Below are positions 1 to 8,577 of a stretch of 64,000 nucleotides of DNA, one piece after another. The DNA is from an uncultured Photobacterium sp. (GTDB lineage: Bacteria; Pseudomonadota; Gammaproteobacteria; Enterobacterales; Vibrionaceae), in contig NZ_CANMZV010000003.1 of NCBI RefSeq assembly GCF_947502415.1, forward strand, positions 62,001 through 126,000. Direction: 5' to 3'. The notes under the pieces are model-generated. The model was not told where the DNA came from. It was given only the letters and a program-made list of their open reading frames with translations, and did no database searches. A program made the translations under genes and the position numbers. Every line of letters starts with the position of its first letter. The stretch's first letter is position 1.

Positions 1-872
1 ATTTCTTAGTGGTACAGGATGCCTACCAAGATGTTGAAACTACCCAGTATGCCCACCTTTACCTACCAGCCGCCGTCTGGGCAGAAAAAGAGGGCTGCTT
101 TACCAATACCGAGCGCCGGGTAAATAGAGTGACCAATGTGCTGCCGCCAAAAGGGAGCAGCAAACCGGATTTCTGGATCTTTAACCAGCTGGCCAAACGC
201 TTTTCCAACGGCGAGAAAATCCATTTTCCGGAACACACCGAAGGTGTATTCGAAGAGATGAAGCTGCTGTCTAAAGGCAAGGGACGCACGCTGGATATTT
301 CTGGTATGAGCTATGCCAAAATCGAGCAGGCCAAAGGCATTCAGTGGCCATATCGCGAGGGTGATGAAAGCCAGCAGGGTGATGCCCGGCTTTACACCGA
401 CGGTATATTTCAAACCCCGAACGGCAAAGCCAACCTGATCCCCCTGCCCTTTGTCGATAACAATGAGCGGCCTTGCAACGAGTACCCATTCTGGCTCAAC
501 AGTGGTCGGGTAGTTGAGCATTTTCATACCCGCACCCGTACCGGCAAGTTAGGTAATCTAAACAAATATAGCCCGACACCGTACATGGAAATGAACCCGG
601 ATGCGGCAATCAAGCTCGGTATCCAACACCAAAGCTATGTCAGGCTGATCTCCCGCCGTGGCGATGCCGTCGTGATGGTACAACTCACCCAGCGAGTGGC
701 TCCTAACGCGGTATTTATCCCCTTTCACTTTCATGACTGTGTTAACCGCCTGTCACTAGGCTTGCTGGATCCGCATTCACGTCAACCCGCGTTTAAGCAA
801 AGTGCCGTTCGTATTGTGCCCATCGATCAGACGCTTGCAGCCAAGCTCAATAAAGAACGCCGTGATTTCTAG
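1..872 (+). CDS. Molybdopterin oxidoreductase catalytic subunit, C-terminal part (5' end outside window)
   Basis: The reading frame is open to the window edge, so this is the last ~290 residues of a larger protein. The visible part starts in the molybdopterin-binding core, with the family signature ending EKEGCFTNTERR. It then enters the C-terminal molybdopterin-dinucleotide-binding domain at about residue 165 (LNSGRVVEHFHTRTRTG, the typical GR...H.HT...TG segment). The HxHT form resembles formate dehydrogenase/nitrate reductase-type members more than DmsA, but the substrate cannot be assigned from this fragment. The N-terminal cofactor ligand and any Tat signal lie outside the window. The fused iron-sulfur/anchor gene begins 51 bases downstream, so the two probably form one membrane-bound redox complex. 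An internal GTG at base 9 is not a credible start. Confidence 0.9.
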   Translation, partial: FLVVQDAYQDVETTQYAHLYLPAAVWAEKEGCFTNTERRVNRVTNVLPPKGSSKPDFWIFNQLAKRFSNGEKIHFPEHTEGVFEEMKLLSKGKGRTLDISGMSYAKIEQAKGIQWPYREGDESQQGDARLYTDGIFQTPNGKANLIPLPFVDNNERPCNEYPFWLNSGRVVEHFHTRTRTGKLGNLNKYSPTPYMEMNPDAAIKLGIQHQSYVRLISRRGDAVVMVQLTQRVAPNAVFIPFHFHDCVNRLSLGLLDPHSRQPAFKQSAVRIVPIDQTLAAKLNKERRDF

Positions 873-923
873 TCACGGTAGACAGCCGGTGGCATCCAGT
901 TTTAACTTTGGAGTGAGACAGTC

Positions 924-2825
924 ATGTTAAAAGTCGTAAAAAAATTCAGAGACAAATTAGACAAAATAGGGGCACCAGAAAAGCCAGAAGTCACCCCCGG
1001 TGTCGCTATCTTTGATGTGCGTGACAAAGAGCAGGATTACGCGCGCCTGCAAGATAAAGAAGTAAAAGAGACCAACCGCTATGGCCAGCGAATCGACTTA
1101 ATCGAACTGAGTGACGATACCTTACCCAAGTATCGCCCCATGATGATCAATGAAAACCCCAAAGTAGGGACAAATCCGAACCGGAACAAGCAACACGGGT
1201 TTCACTTTACCGCCGATAACTGTATCGGCTGCCATGCCTGTGAAGCTGCCTGCAGCGAAAAAAATGACAACCCGGCCCATATCAGCTTTAGGAATGTCGG
1301 CTATGTAGAAAGCGGTAGCTACCCCGACTATCGCCGGATTAATATCTCTATGGCCTGCAACCACTGTGACGATCCTGTTTGCCTTAAAGGCTGCCCGACC
1401 CGTGCCTACACCAAGCATGCGGAATATGGTGCTGTTCTGCAGGATCCGGAAACCTGTTTTGGTTGCGGCTATTGTACCTGGGTTTGCCCCTATAATGCGC
1501 CGCAGCTAGATCCCATTCAGGGGCGGGTATCCAAATGTAATATGTGTGTCGATCGCCTCGAAGAAGGCCTGAAACCGGCATGCGTCTCCGCTTGTTTAGG
1601 CAATGCCCTTAATTTTGGGGTGATCGAGAATACCCCGGAAAACCGCGAGCAGTGTAAAACGGAGATCCCTGGCTTTCCATCACCGGAGATCACTCATCCT
1701 AATATCCGCTTTCAGCAAACCAACAGCATTCAGATTGAGATGACTCGAACCGATTTCATGCCGCTCAAATATCACAAGCAGGAAGACGGTACATTCCGCT
1801 CCGTGGTTGATGAAAAAGCAGGAAAAGAAACAGCATGGAATCTCAAGCGTTTAAGCTCTCGCGAAAACCCTCTGGTTCTGTTTACCTTGTTAACCCAAAG
1901 CGCGATAGGCGCCTTTACCCTGCTCTTTTTTGCCAAAATATTTGCCATATCCAGCCTGGCTGATCTATTCAATTCAGGCGTAGAACTGGCACTGTTGGCA
2001 CTGCTCCTCGTCATGCAGGCTGGCGGACTCTTACTTTCAACCATGCATTTAGGGAAACCATGGCGTTTCTATCGCGGCTTTAATAACTTGCGCTATTCAC
2101 CCGTCAGCCGCGAAGCCTTTGGTGTTGCCCTGTTCTTTACATTTATGGGCACCTACAGCGTCTGTACAGCATTAAGCTTATTAGTCGATATTAACGTCAT
2201 AGACTGGTTTGCCCAAGCCTTCGGCTCTCTGGCCGTGATCAGTGCGGCCTTCGGCCTGTACTTTATGTATTGCAGCTATCGAATCAAGGCCCGCCCTTTC
2301 TGGGATCACTGGCAGACAGCCTGCTCTTTTGCCGGCTCAGTATTAACTATTGGCCCAATGGTATTGGCGCTAGTGAGCATACTTGGCGACAACAGCTTAT
2401 ATCCGCTTCTTAACCAGCTTACGCCAATTGTAATCCTTGGATTGCTGGTTGAAGGTATCGGTTTATGGTTCCACGCTCGTCATATGAACAAGGAACAAGG
2501 CGAAGGAGCAGCTTCACATTATGTGCAATGTACGACGTTTGGTAAAACCTATCTGGCGCGCAATAGCTTACTAATAGCCAACATCCTCGGCTTGATGCTA
2601 CTAAATGCATGGGCACCGTCAGGCTATAAAGCCCTATTTTGGTTAATGCCGATAGTGTCTATTATCGCCACAGCACTAGTTAGCCGCGCCCTGTTCTACA
2701 TTCTGGTGATCCCCACCACAATGCCAGGGGCGTTTTTCTGGAAGAACAAAGGTTTTGAACAACATGCCAAAGACGTCGGCCTAACCGATATGCCGCAAAC
2801 AGGCGTTGTGGCGGACTCTCATTAG
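924..2825 (+). CDS. Fused 4Fe-4S ferredoxin (DmsB-like) and membrane anchor (DmsC-like) subunit
   Basis: This 633-residue protein joins two subunits that are separate in E. coli DMSO reductase. Residues ~90-230 carry 16 cysteines in four groups (C100/103/106/110, C145/148/153/157, C178/181/184/188, C205/208/220/224), as expected for four [4Fe-4S] clusters that carry electrons to the molybdenum subunit. Residues ~310-620 are strongly hydrophobic with about eight membrane segments and resemble the quinol-oxidising DmsC anchor. A ~90-residue N-terminal extension precedes the first cluster motif. It follows the catalytic-subunit gene and ends at a strong terminator, so it closes that operon. A sound ribosome site (TTGGAGTGAG) precedes the ATG. 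Electron flow from menaquinol to an unknown oxidised substrate is inferred from the family. Confidence 0.88.
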   Translation: MLKVVKKFRDKLDKIGAPEKPEVTPGVAIFDVRDKEQDYARLQDKEVKETNRYGQRIDLIELSDDTLPKYRPMMINENPKVGTNPNRNKQHGFHFTADNCIGCHACEAACSEKNDNPAHISFRNVGYVESGSYPDYRRINISMACNHCDDPVCLKGCPTRAYTKHAEYGAVLQDPETCFGCGYCTWVCPYNAPQLDPIQGRVSKCNMCVDRLEEGLKPACVSACLGNALNFGVIENTPENREQCKTEIPGFPSPEITHPNIRFQQTNSIQIEMTRTDFMPLKYHKQEDGTFRSVVDEKAGKETAWNLKRLSSRENPLVLFTLLTQSAIGAFTLLFFAKIFAISSLADLFNSGVELALLALLLVMQAGGLLLSTMHLGKPWRFYRGFNNLRYSPVSREAFGVALFFTFMGTYSVCTALSLLVDINVIDWFAQAFGSLAVISAAFGLYFMYCSYRIKARPFWDHWQTACSFAGSVLTIGPMVLALVSILGDNSLYPLLNQLTPIVILGLLVEGIGLWFHARHMNKEQGEGAASHYVQCTTFGKTYLARNSLLIANILGLMLLNAWAPSGYKALFWLMPIVSIIATALVSRALFYILVIPTTMPGAFFWKNKGFEQHAKDVGLTDMPQTGVVADSH

Positions 2826-2850
2826 TCAACATTAAAAACGAGCAATAAAA

Positions 2851-2890
2851 TGCTACGCCCTTGCTATACCGCAAGGGCGTAGCACTTTTT
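2851..2890 (+). terminator. Rho-independent terminator of the molybdoenzyme operon
   Basis: A perfect 14-bp stem (2851-2864 with 2871-2884) has a 6-nt loop and is followed by CTTTTT. It begins 26 bases after the stop codon. Confidence 0.93.
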
Positions 2891-2990
2891 CATAAAGAAG
2901 GTATTTGGGTTGTTGGTCTATATTTTTAAAACATTTCGTCGAAGAAAATAGTGAGCTTGAGGCTACTTTCTTCAGAACAAAGGTCTAACT

Positions 2991-5447
2991 ATGTTTCAGC
3001 AGTATATTCACCAAAGCACACAAAAAGTCCATGAAATACTGCAACTGGCAGTCAATGAACTGCTCAGCTTACACTTAAATACCCTAACCTCAGACTTTAT
3101 CCTTCTCGGGCTGCTGCTACAGGATAAATCCGAGGCACTGGAGGTCCTGACCGCCTTATTGCCCGACCATGCCGCCAAACGCAAAGCCATGATGGATCAA
3201 ATCTACCAGCGTCACCCCCCGCAACCTACCGTGAATGTTGAGAAGGTCACCACCTCTCCCGACGCCGACAAGGTGCTGGAAATTGCCAGCCAGGAAGCCA
3301 ACCGTATCGGCGACACCTATATCGGTACCGGGATCCTGCTGACAGCACTCTGTAGTGAGCAATCAGGCCCGGCCACCAGCATCCTGACCATGACAGGTTT
3401 AACCCCGGAAAAAATACGGGCTGAATTACTAAAAAAACGTGAAGGTAATATCCTGACAACAGCAGATGCTGAAAGTAAAGTAAACGTTCTCAAAGAGTAC
3501 ACGATAGACCTGACCGAACTGGCACTAAGGGGAGAACTGGACCCGGTGATTGGGCGAGAAGAAGAAATGCGCCGGGTGATCCAGACCCTCTCACGGCGCA
3601 AGAAAAATAACCCGGCTCTCATCGGCGAAGCCGGTGTAGGCAAAACAGTCATCGTTGAAGGCATAGCACAACGCATAGCGGAGGCAGATGTTCCCGAAAC
3701 TCTGATCAACAAGCGTATCCTCTCCCTCGATATGGCCCAGATCGTTGCCGGCTCAAATATGCGGGGCGAATTTGAGCAACGACTGGTCAGTGTACGAGAC
3801 GCGGTAATCGAGGCAGAAGGGCGCATTATCCTTTTTATCGATGAACTGCATACCGTGGTAGGAAGCGGCTCCTCACCCGGCGGAATGGATGCCCCCTCCC
3901 TGCTAAAAACCGCACTTGCCAAAGGCAGCCTGCAAGTGATTGGAGCTGACACCACCGACGAATACCGCAAGTATGTCGAATCAGACAAAGCCCTGGAGCG
4001 CCGCTTCCAGCCTATACTGGTTCAGGAGCCGACCCTGGAAGAAACCGTACAGATCCTGGAAGGCCTGTCCCCCCGCTACGAAAAGCACCACCAAATCAGC
4101 TATGACAGCGAAGCCCTGCAAGCGGCCGCCCGATTATCTGAGCGCTATATTGCCGATCGCTTCCTGCCAGACAAAGCCGTTGACTTACTGGATGAAGCCG
4201 GCGCCAGAAAGCGCCTGCAATTTATCGCAATGCCAACCAAATTACGCAAACTGGAACGCAAGCGCCAACAACTGCTCAGCAGAAAGCAGGCCGCCTTTGA
4301 TCAGCAGGATTATGAAACCGCTGCCGCGCACCAAATGGAGCTCAGCAAATTACTCGAAGATCTCGAGAGCGAACGGCAAGATTGGCAAAAAGCCACCGCC
4401 AATACAGCAAAAGTCGTCTTTGCCGAGGACATCGCTGAAGTAGTCGCAAAATGGACCGGGATACCCATTGCCAGAATGGTTGAATCCGAAGCCGATAAGC
4501 TGGCCAACATGGAAGAAAACCTCCATAAACGTATTGCCGGTCAGGATGATGCCATCAATGCAATATCCGATGCCATCCGCCGCAACCGCGCCGGTATTTC
4601 GGAATCCAAACGTCCCATCGGCTCATTTCTGTTTCTCGGCCCGACCGGCTCCGGTAAAACAGCCCTTGCCAAAGCCCTGACTGAATTTCTTCTTGATGAC
4701 GAATCACGCATTATCCAGCTCGACATGTCCGAATATATGGAGCGGCATGAAGTTTCAAAAATGATCGGTGCACCACCAGGGTATATAGGTTACGGCGAAG
4801 GCGGCCAGCTGACTGAAAAGGTACGGCGCAATCCTTACTCGGTTGTCCTGCTGGATGAAATCGAAAAAGCCCACCCGGATGTCTTCAACATGTTATTGCA
4901 GATCCTCGAAGACGGCCACCTGACCGATGCCCAGGGACGACAAGTCTCATTCCGCAATACCGTAATCATCGGTACCTCAAATCTGGGAGTCGAAACACTC
5001 GGCCCGGAACGCAAACAAATCGGCTTCATGTATTCCGTGACCCCAAGCTATGAAGAAGCTAAACGCAACGTCCTTCAAGAGGTAAAGCGCTTCTTCAAAC
5101 CGGAATTTTTAAATCGCCTCGATGACATCATCGTATTTCATTTTCTGGAGCGTAACCATGTCTTACTGATTGCCCATATGATGATTGCCGAGCTAAAAAA
5201 ACGGCTGGAAGAAAAAGAAATCATCCTTAATGTGGATGAAGCAGTCATAGAAAAATTGGCAACTGACGGTTTCGATATCAATTTTGGAGCCAGACCACTA
5301 CGCAGGGAGATAGAAAAGCAGCTGGAAAACCCGCTGGCTTCATATCTGATAAATCAGGGAGGAAAAAACCAATGTGCTGTCGAAGTCACTTTAGAAAATA
5401 ATAAAATATACTTCCAGGTTAATGGTGAGAAAGTTTTAACGTCTTAA
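2991..5447 (+). CDS. ClpC-like AAA+ unfoldase (Clp/Hsp100 family)
   Basis: This 818-residue protein has the full class-1 Hsp100 layout: a double Clp-N domain (1-150), AAA-1 with Walker A GEAGVGKT (212-219) and Walker B ILFIDELHT (~280-288), a short middle domain with a UVR-like segment around residues 420-455, AAA-2 with Walker A GPTGSGKT (550-557) and Walker B VVLLDEIEK (618-626), and a ClpB-type D2-small C-terminus. The short middle domain and total length fit ClpC (about 810) rather than ClpB (about 860) or ClpA (about 760). AAA-2 contains IGF at 677-679, exactly where ClpC/ClpA/ClpX carry the loop that docks on ClpP. It therefore probably feeds proteins to ClpP rather than acting as a disaggregase. 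No ClpP or adaptor gene lies nearby. It appears monocistronic, with the site AAAGG ten bases upstream of the ATG. Confidence 0.9.
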   Translation: MFQQYIHQSTQKVHEILQLAVNELLSLHLNTLTSDFILLGLLLQDKSEALEVLTALLPDHAAKRKAMMDQIYQRHPPQPTVNVEKVTTSPDADKVLEIASQEANRIGDTYIGTGILLTALCSEQSGPATSILTMTGLTPEKIRAELLKKREGNILTTADAESKVNVLKEYTIDLTELALRGELDPVIGREEEMRRVIQTLSRRKKNNPALIGEAGVGKTVIVEGIAQRIAEADVPETLINKRILSLDMAQIVAGSNMRGEFEQRLVSVRDAVIEAEGRIILFIDELHTVVGSGSSPGGMDAPSLLKTALAKGSLQVIGADTTDEYRKYVESDKALERRFQPILVQEPTLEETVQILEGLSPRYEKHHQISYDSEALQAAARLSERYIADRFLPDKAVDLLDEAGARKRLQFIAMPTKLRKLERKRQQLLSRKQAAFDQQDYETAAAHQMELSKLLEDLESERQDWQKATANTAKVVFAEDIAEVVAKWTGIPIARMVESEADKLANMEENLHKRIAGQDDAINAISDAIRRNRAGISESKRPIGSFLFLGPTGSGKTALAKALTEFLLDDESRIIQLDMSEYMERHEVSKMIGAPPGYIGYGEGGQLTEKVRRNPYSVVLLDEIEKAHPDVFNMLLQILEDGHLTDAQGRQVSFRNTVIIGTSNLGVETLGPERKQIGFMYSVTPSYEEAKRNVLQEVKRFFKPEFLNRLDDIIVFHFLERNHVLLIAHMMIAELKKRLEEKEIILNVDEAVIEKLATDGFDINFGARPLRREIEKQLENPLASYLINQGGKNQCAVEVTLENNKIYFQVNGEKVLTS

Positions 5448-5491
5448 TCAAGGAAATTACCAACCCAAAGGCAGCCAAAAGTAAAATAATA

Positions 5492-5532
5492 ATAAAGAGC
5501 CTGAATATGCTCATTGCATTCAGACTCTTTAT
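5492..5532 (+). terminator. Hairpin after the ClpC-like gene
   Basis: An imperfect inverted repeat of about 17 bp (ATAAAGAG.CTGAAT) lies between two convergent genes. The following T-run is interrupted (CTTTATATATT), so termination is likely but not certain. Confidence 0.5.
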
Positions 5533-5674
5533 ATATTGCGCGATGATCAATAACCCAGCGAAATGCCACAGTCCTCACTAAGTTATACCAATCGGGATTG
5601 GTAAGAGTTCAGATCATTTTAACAAGCCAAAATGATCAAATACCTACGTAGATTAGTATCAGCACGTCATTCCA

Positions 5675-7309
5675 TCAAGAAATACGAAAACGGCTCATCA
5701 TTGACTGCAAATTCGCAGCAAGTTGGCTCAGCTCGACACTTGCCTTGGCCGTTTGCTCAGCTCCCACCGCCACTTCTGTCGATGACTGGTGAATACTTTC
5801 AATATTACGACCCAGTTCTTCCGTCACTGAATCCTGCTCGCTGCACGCACTGGCAATTTGCTGACTCATATCAGCAATTTGAGCAACCGTCTGCTCAATT
5901 TTCTGAATCGTATCGCCGGTACTCTGGCTCTGAGTAACACATTCCTGGATCATACTGCAGCTACCACTCGTGGCTTCTTTAGTCTCATTAGCACTCTTCT
6001 GCAGCTTTTCAATAATGGTGACGATTTCACCGGTTGAATCTTGGGTTCGACCAGCAAGGGTACGAACCTCGTCAGCAACTACGGCAAAACCACGCCCCTG
6101 CTCACCAGCTCGCGCAGCCTCAATTGCTGCATTGAGTGCCAGCAGGTTGGTTTGCTCAGCAATATCACGAATAACATCAACAACCATGCTGATATTGGCT
6201 GACTCTTTCTCCAGTTGCTCGACCAGTACGCCTGCATTTTCAATCTCCTGAGAGACCCGCAAAATCGATTCAATATTTTCCTGTACATCCTTGCAGCCTA
6301 ACTTGGCTTCATCATTCGCCGATGTTGCAGAGACAGAGGCAACTTCTGTATTGCTGGCAACATCGGCCACGGTCGCTTTCATCTGCTCCATGGCTGTTGC
6401 CACCATGGTGATTTCATTTTGCTGTTGCTGCATTCCCTGAGATGATTGCTCCGACACCGCACTCACCTCTTCCACTGCCGCACTTAGCTGGGTAACGGAA
6501 GCAACAATCTCTTCCACCAGCACCCGCAGATTATCCTGCATTTTCACTGAAGAGTCCGCCAGCTGACCTAACTCGTCGTTGCCGATTTCCTCACGCTTCA
6601 GAACATGCGTTAAATTGCCAGAGGCAATTTCTGTCGACAAAGCCATTACCAAATTAAGCGGCAAACAAATCTGACGTGTCAGGAACACATTCATTAACGC
6701 CATGAACGCTAGCACACCAAGAATACAAGAAAGCGTAAACATACTAACCCGGCTAATACTACCCAGCATATTGGTACGGTTAGTCGCCACAAACTCCAGG
6801 TTAAGCTCGCGTAGATCATCAAGCGCAATCATCAATTGGTTAAACTGATCATAAGTATTAACTAATCTATCTTCCGCCGTTTCGGCATCACCGGCTTCAG
6901 AGGCGGCCTCAAAACCGCGAATACCACGCAGATACGTATCCCAAGCATAGCTTACCGCATCAAAGACTCTCTGCTCATTGTCAGAAGCGACAGTAGCTTC
7001 ATAGTCTGCCAGCATTTTTTCAATCTGACGGTTACTCTGCTGCGTCCGTTCTAAGTTATGGCGCATTTGAGCTTTATCATCTTGATGAGTCAGGGTAAAA
7101 AACTGAGTTGTGCGTACACTTGACACTTCATATTTCAGTTCTTCAACCGACAGAACGCTCGGAATGGTTGAGTCGGTAAAATTAATTGTCCCCGTGCGAA
7201 CCAAACTCAGTTCGCTTATCAAAAATACGCCGAATGCGATAAATACCGCAGCTATAGCCGCAAATACAACCGCTATTTTTTTGCCTATCGATAAATTTTT
7301 ATACGTCAT
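5675..7309 (-). CDS. Methyl-accepting chemotaxis protein
   Basis: This is a 544-residue transmembrane chemoreceptor. TM1 (~8-30) is followed by a periplasmic four-helix-bundle-type sensor (~31-185), TM2 (~187-211), HAMP (~212-265) and the cytoplasmic methyl-accepting domain. Its conserved hairpin tip, containing [21 protein letters not shown], sits at ~380-400. It would signal through CheW/CheA to the flagellar motor. The ligand is unknown: the sensor domain has no recognisable pocket motif. The last residues (SRFRIS) lack the pentapeptide used to tether CheR/CheB in some receptors. The gene stands alone and converges on the ClpC-like gene. No clear Shine-Dalgarno precedes the ATG. Confidence 0.93.
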   Translation of the reverse strand: MTYKNLSIGKKIAVVFAAIAAVFIAFGVFLISELSLVRTGTINFTDSTIPSVLSVEELKYEVSSVRTTQFFTLTHQDDKAQMRHNLERTQQSNRQIEKMLADYEATVASDNEQRVFDAVSYAWDTYLRGIRGFEAASEAGDAETAEDRLVNTYDQFNQLMIALDDLRELNLEFVATNRTNMLGSISRVSMFTLSCILGVLAFMALMNVFLTRQICLPLNLVMALSTEIASGNLTHVLKREEIGNDELGQLADSSVKMQDNLRVLVEEIVASVTQLSAAVEEVSAVSEQSSQGMQQQQNEITMVATAMEQMKATVADVASNTEVASVSATSANDEAKLGCKDVQENIESILRVSQEIENAGVLVEQLEKESANISMVVDVIRDIAEQTNLLALNAAIEAARAGEQGRGFAVVADEVRTLAGRTQDSTGEIVTIIEKLQKSANETKEATSGSCSMIQECVTQSQSTGDTIQKIEQTVAQIADMSQQIASACSEQDSVTEELGRNIESIHQSSTEVAVGAEQTAKASVELSQLAANLQSMMSRFRIS

Positions 7310-8022
7310 TATTTAACAACCTGTTGCCCTTTGGGCAGAATTTCATGGCTCAACTACACGTTGGATTAACCATCTCCTTTCTGGTTGCAGCTCACACTGG
7401 CATAAACCCAACAGTTACAATTAAATTAAAATAACCTCTGGCTATTTTTCATCTCGAAATGTATGTAAATAACTTACAAAAGTTATTTAAATTACAATTC
7501 CAATTTATTATTAACAAGCTGTATAAATCACAACCAAATATCGAGTCAACATTGACCCGCAGCTGGAATTCAAATAATTATATCAATGAAGCCAAAAGCA
7601 GAAATTCACCTCAAAAAGAAGCGTTTTATTTACCACTATTAGTTTCATTAGAAAAAATCAACGACAAAAAGGCTGCATGGCATTTATACCAAGCACCCTT
7701 TAAGTATTGAATAAATTGAATTTTTATACGTTCAGCATCCTAAACCGAAACGCCAGTTAGCAGCTGAAACAGCTCACTTCCTGATTGAAATCTACCGCAT
7801 AGATAATACCAAGCGACACGTCCTTAAATTTCCTTAAACAATAAATAATAAAAACTGTATTTCTGTCTGTGACGAATTTAAACCTCACTACAACCTATAA
7901 ACTCAAGACTGACTGTTAACCTAGTATTGCTTATTAAAAATTCTGTCTGGCAGGCAAATATGAGTTAACAACAGAAAATACAGTGACTATTCCAAACAAA
8001 AAACTGATAAATATATAGAAAC
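7310..8022. other. Gene-free AT-rich stretch upstream of the chemoreceptor
   Basis: About 710 bases without a convincing gene. It holds the chemoreceptor leader, including a small GCCC/GGGC hairpin near 7329-7339. The 83-codon frame at 7459-7710 has no ribosome site, family resemblance or compositional support. The right end runs into terminators and the tRNA-Ser cluster. Confidence 0.6.
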
Positions 8023-8053
8023 AAAAAAGCCCCGACATTTCTGCCAGGGCTTT
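8023..8053 (-). terminator. Minus-strand terminator beyond the tRNA-Ser cluster
   Basis: The stem AAAGCCC/GGGCTTT (8026-8032 with 8047-8053) has partial inner pairing. On the minus strand it is followed by six T. It is a second terminator, 70 bases beyond the one that follows tRNA-Ser(UGA). Confidence 0.75.
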
Positions 8054-8060
8054 CTTATGT

Positions 8061-8100
8061 ATCGGAGCACATTGGGCATAGGGGATTATCAAATCCCGAA
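8061..8100 (-). pseudogene. tRNA-3'-end-like remnant between two terminators
   Basis: On the minus strand this stretch has a hairpin like a T arm (GGGAT, 6-nt loop, ATCCC), an acceptor-like run, and then a flank (ACATAAGAAAGCC) nearly identical to the flank after tRNA-Ser(UGA) (ACATTTAAGAAAGCC). There is no D arm or anticodon arm. It looks like the eroded tail of a lost tRNA gene with its own terminator. This is an inference from short similarity only. Confidence 0.3.
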
Positions 8101-8120
8101 TAACACTCGCTCTAAACGCA

Positions 8121-8148
8121 AAAAAGCCGCTGATGATTCAGCGGCTTT
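8121..8148 (-). terminator. Terminator of the tRNA-Ser(UGA)/(GGA) operon
   Basis: A perfect 11-bp stem (8123-8133 with 8138-8148) has a 4-nt loop and is followed on the minus strand by TTTTTT. It starts 9 bases past the CCA of tRNA-Ser(UGA). Confidence 0.9.
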
Positions 8149-8156
8149 CTTAAATG

Positions 8157-8247
8157 TGGCGGAGAGATAGGGATTTGAACCCTAGATACGCTACAAACGT
8201 ATGCCGGTTTTCAAGACCGGTGCTTTCAACCACTCAGCCATCTCTCC
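8157..8247 (-). tRNA. tRNA-Ser (anticodon UGA)
   Basis: 91 nt with encoded CCA. The acceptor stem is GGAGAGA/TCTCTCC, the anticodon stem CCGGT/ACCGG holds loop CTTGAAA (anticodon TGA), and there is a long class-II variable arm and a T arm with GTTCAAATC. It is second in a two-tRNA unit read from the promoter at 8397-8425. Confidence 0.97.
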
Positions 8248-8271
8248 AAATTTTTTCACCTTAAAAGATGA

Positions 8272-8359
8272 TGGCGGTGAGGGAGGGATTCGAACCCTCG
8301 ATACGTTGCCGTATACACACTTTCCAGGCGTGCTCCTTCAGCCACTCGGACACCTCACC
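8272..8359 (-). tRNA. tRNA-Ser (anticodon GGA), copy 1
   Basis: 88 nt with encoded CCA. The acceptor stem is GGTGAGG/CCTCACC, the anticodon loop is CTGGAAA (anticodon GGA), the variable arm is long, and the T loop is GTTCGAATC. It lies 24 bases upstream of tRNA-Ser(UGA) in the same transcript. It is identical to the copy at 13500-13587. Confidence 0.97.
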
Positions 8360-8396
8360 ACATTGTTGTTTGACGCTGTGCGTCTCAACGGTGGCT

Positions 8397-8425
8397 AATT
8401 TAATAGTTGAGGCTATTAGGGTCAA
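8397..8425 (-). promoter_or_regulatory. Sigma-70-type promoter of the tRNA-Ser pair
   Basis: On the minus strand TTGACC (8420-8425) and TAAATT (8397-8402) are separated by 17 bases, with a GC-containing stretch after the -10, as expected for stable-RNA promoters. Confidence 0.7.
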
Positions 8426-8577
8426 GCGCTTTTCTATAAATACCTTTCGACTGCTGATGAATAGTTCAATTCGCCTTATTCTTAATCCAATCAGTAAGTT
8501 TTATTCAATGCTACACTTCTAACAGTTTGCTGAATCATGCACCAAATGGGAATCACCCGGTTACAAAGGAAGTCTCT

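Noticed and set aside
3317..3988. 223-codon frame opposite the ClpC-like gene
   Set aside because: Shadow of a well-supported AAA+ gene, with Ser/Arg-rich meaningless composition.
3940..4443. 167-codon frame in another phase inside the ClpC-like gene
   Set aside because: Overlaps the AAA+ coding frame fully and has no independent start signal or family features.
7459..7710. 83-codon plus-strand frame
   Set aside because: No ribosome site, AT-rich low-complexity composition (Asn/Lys/Gln), no family resemblance; likely chance in an AT-rich spacer.
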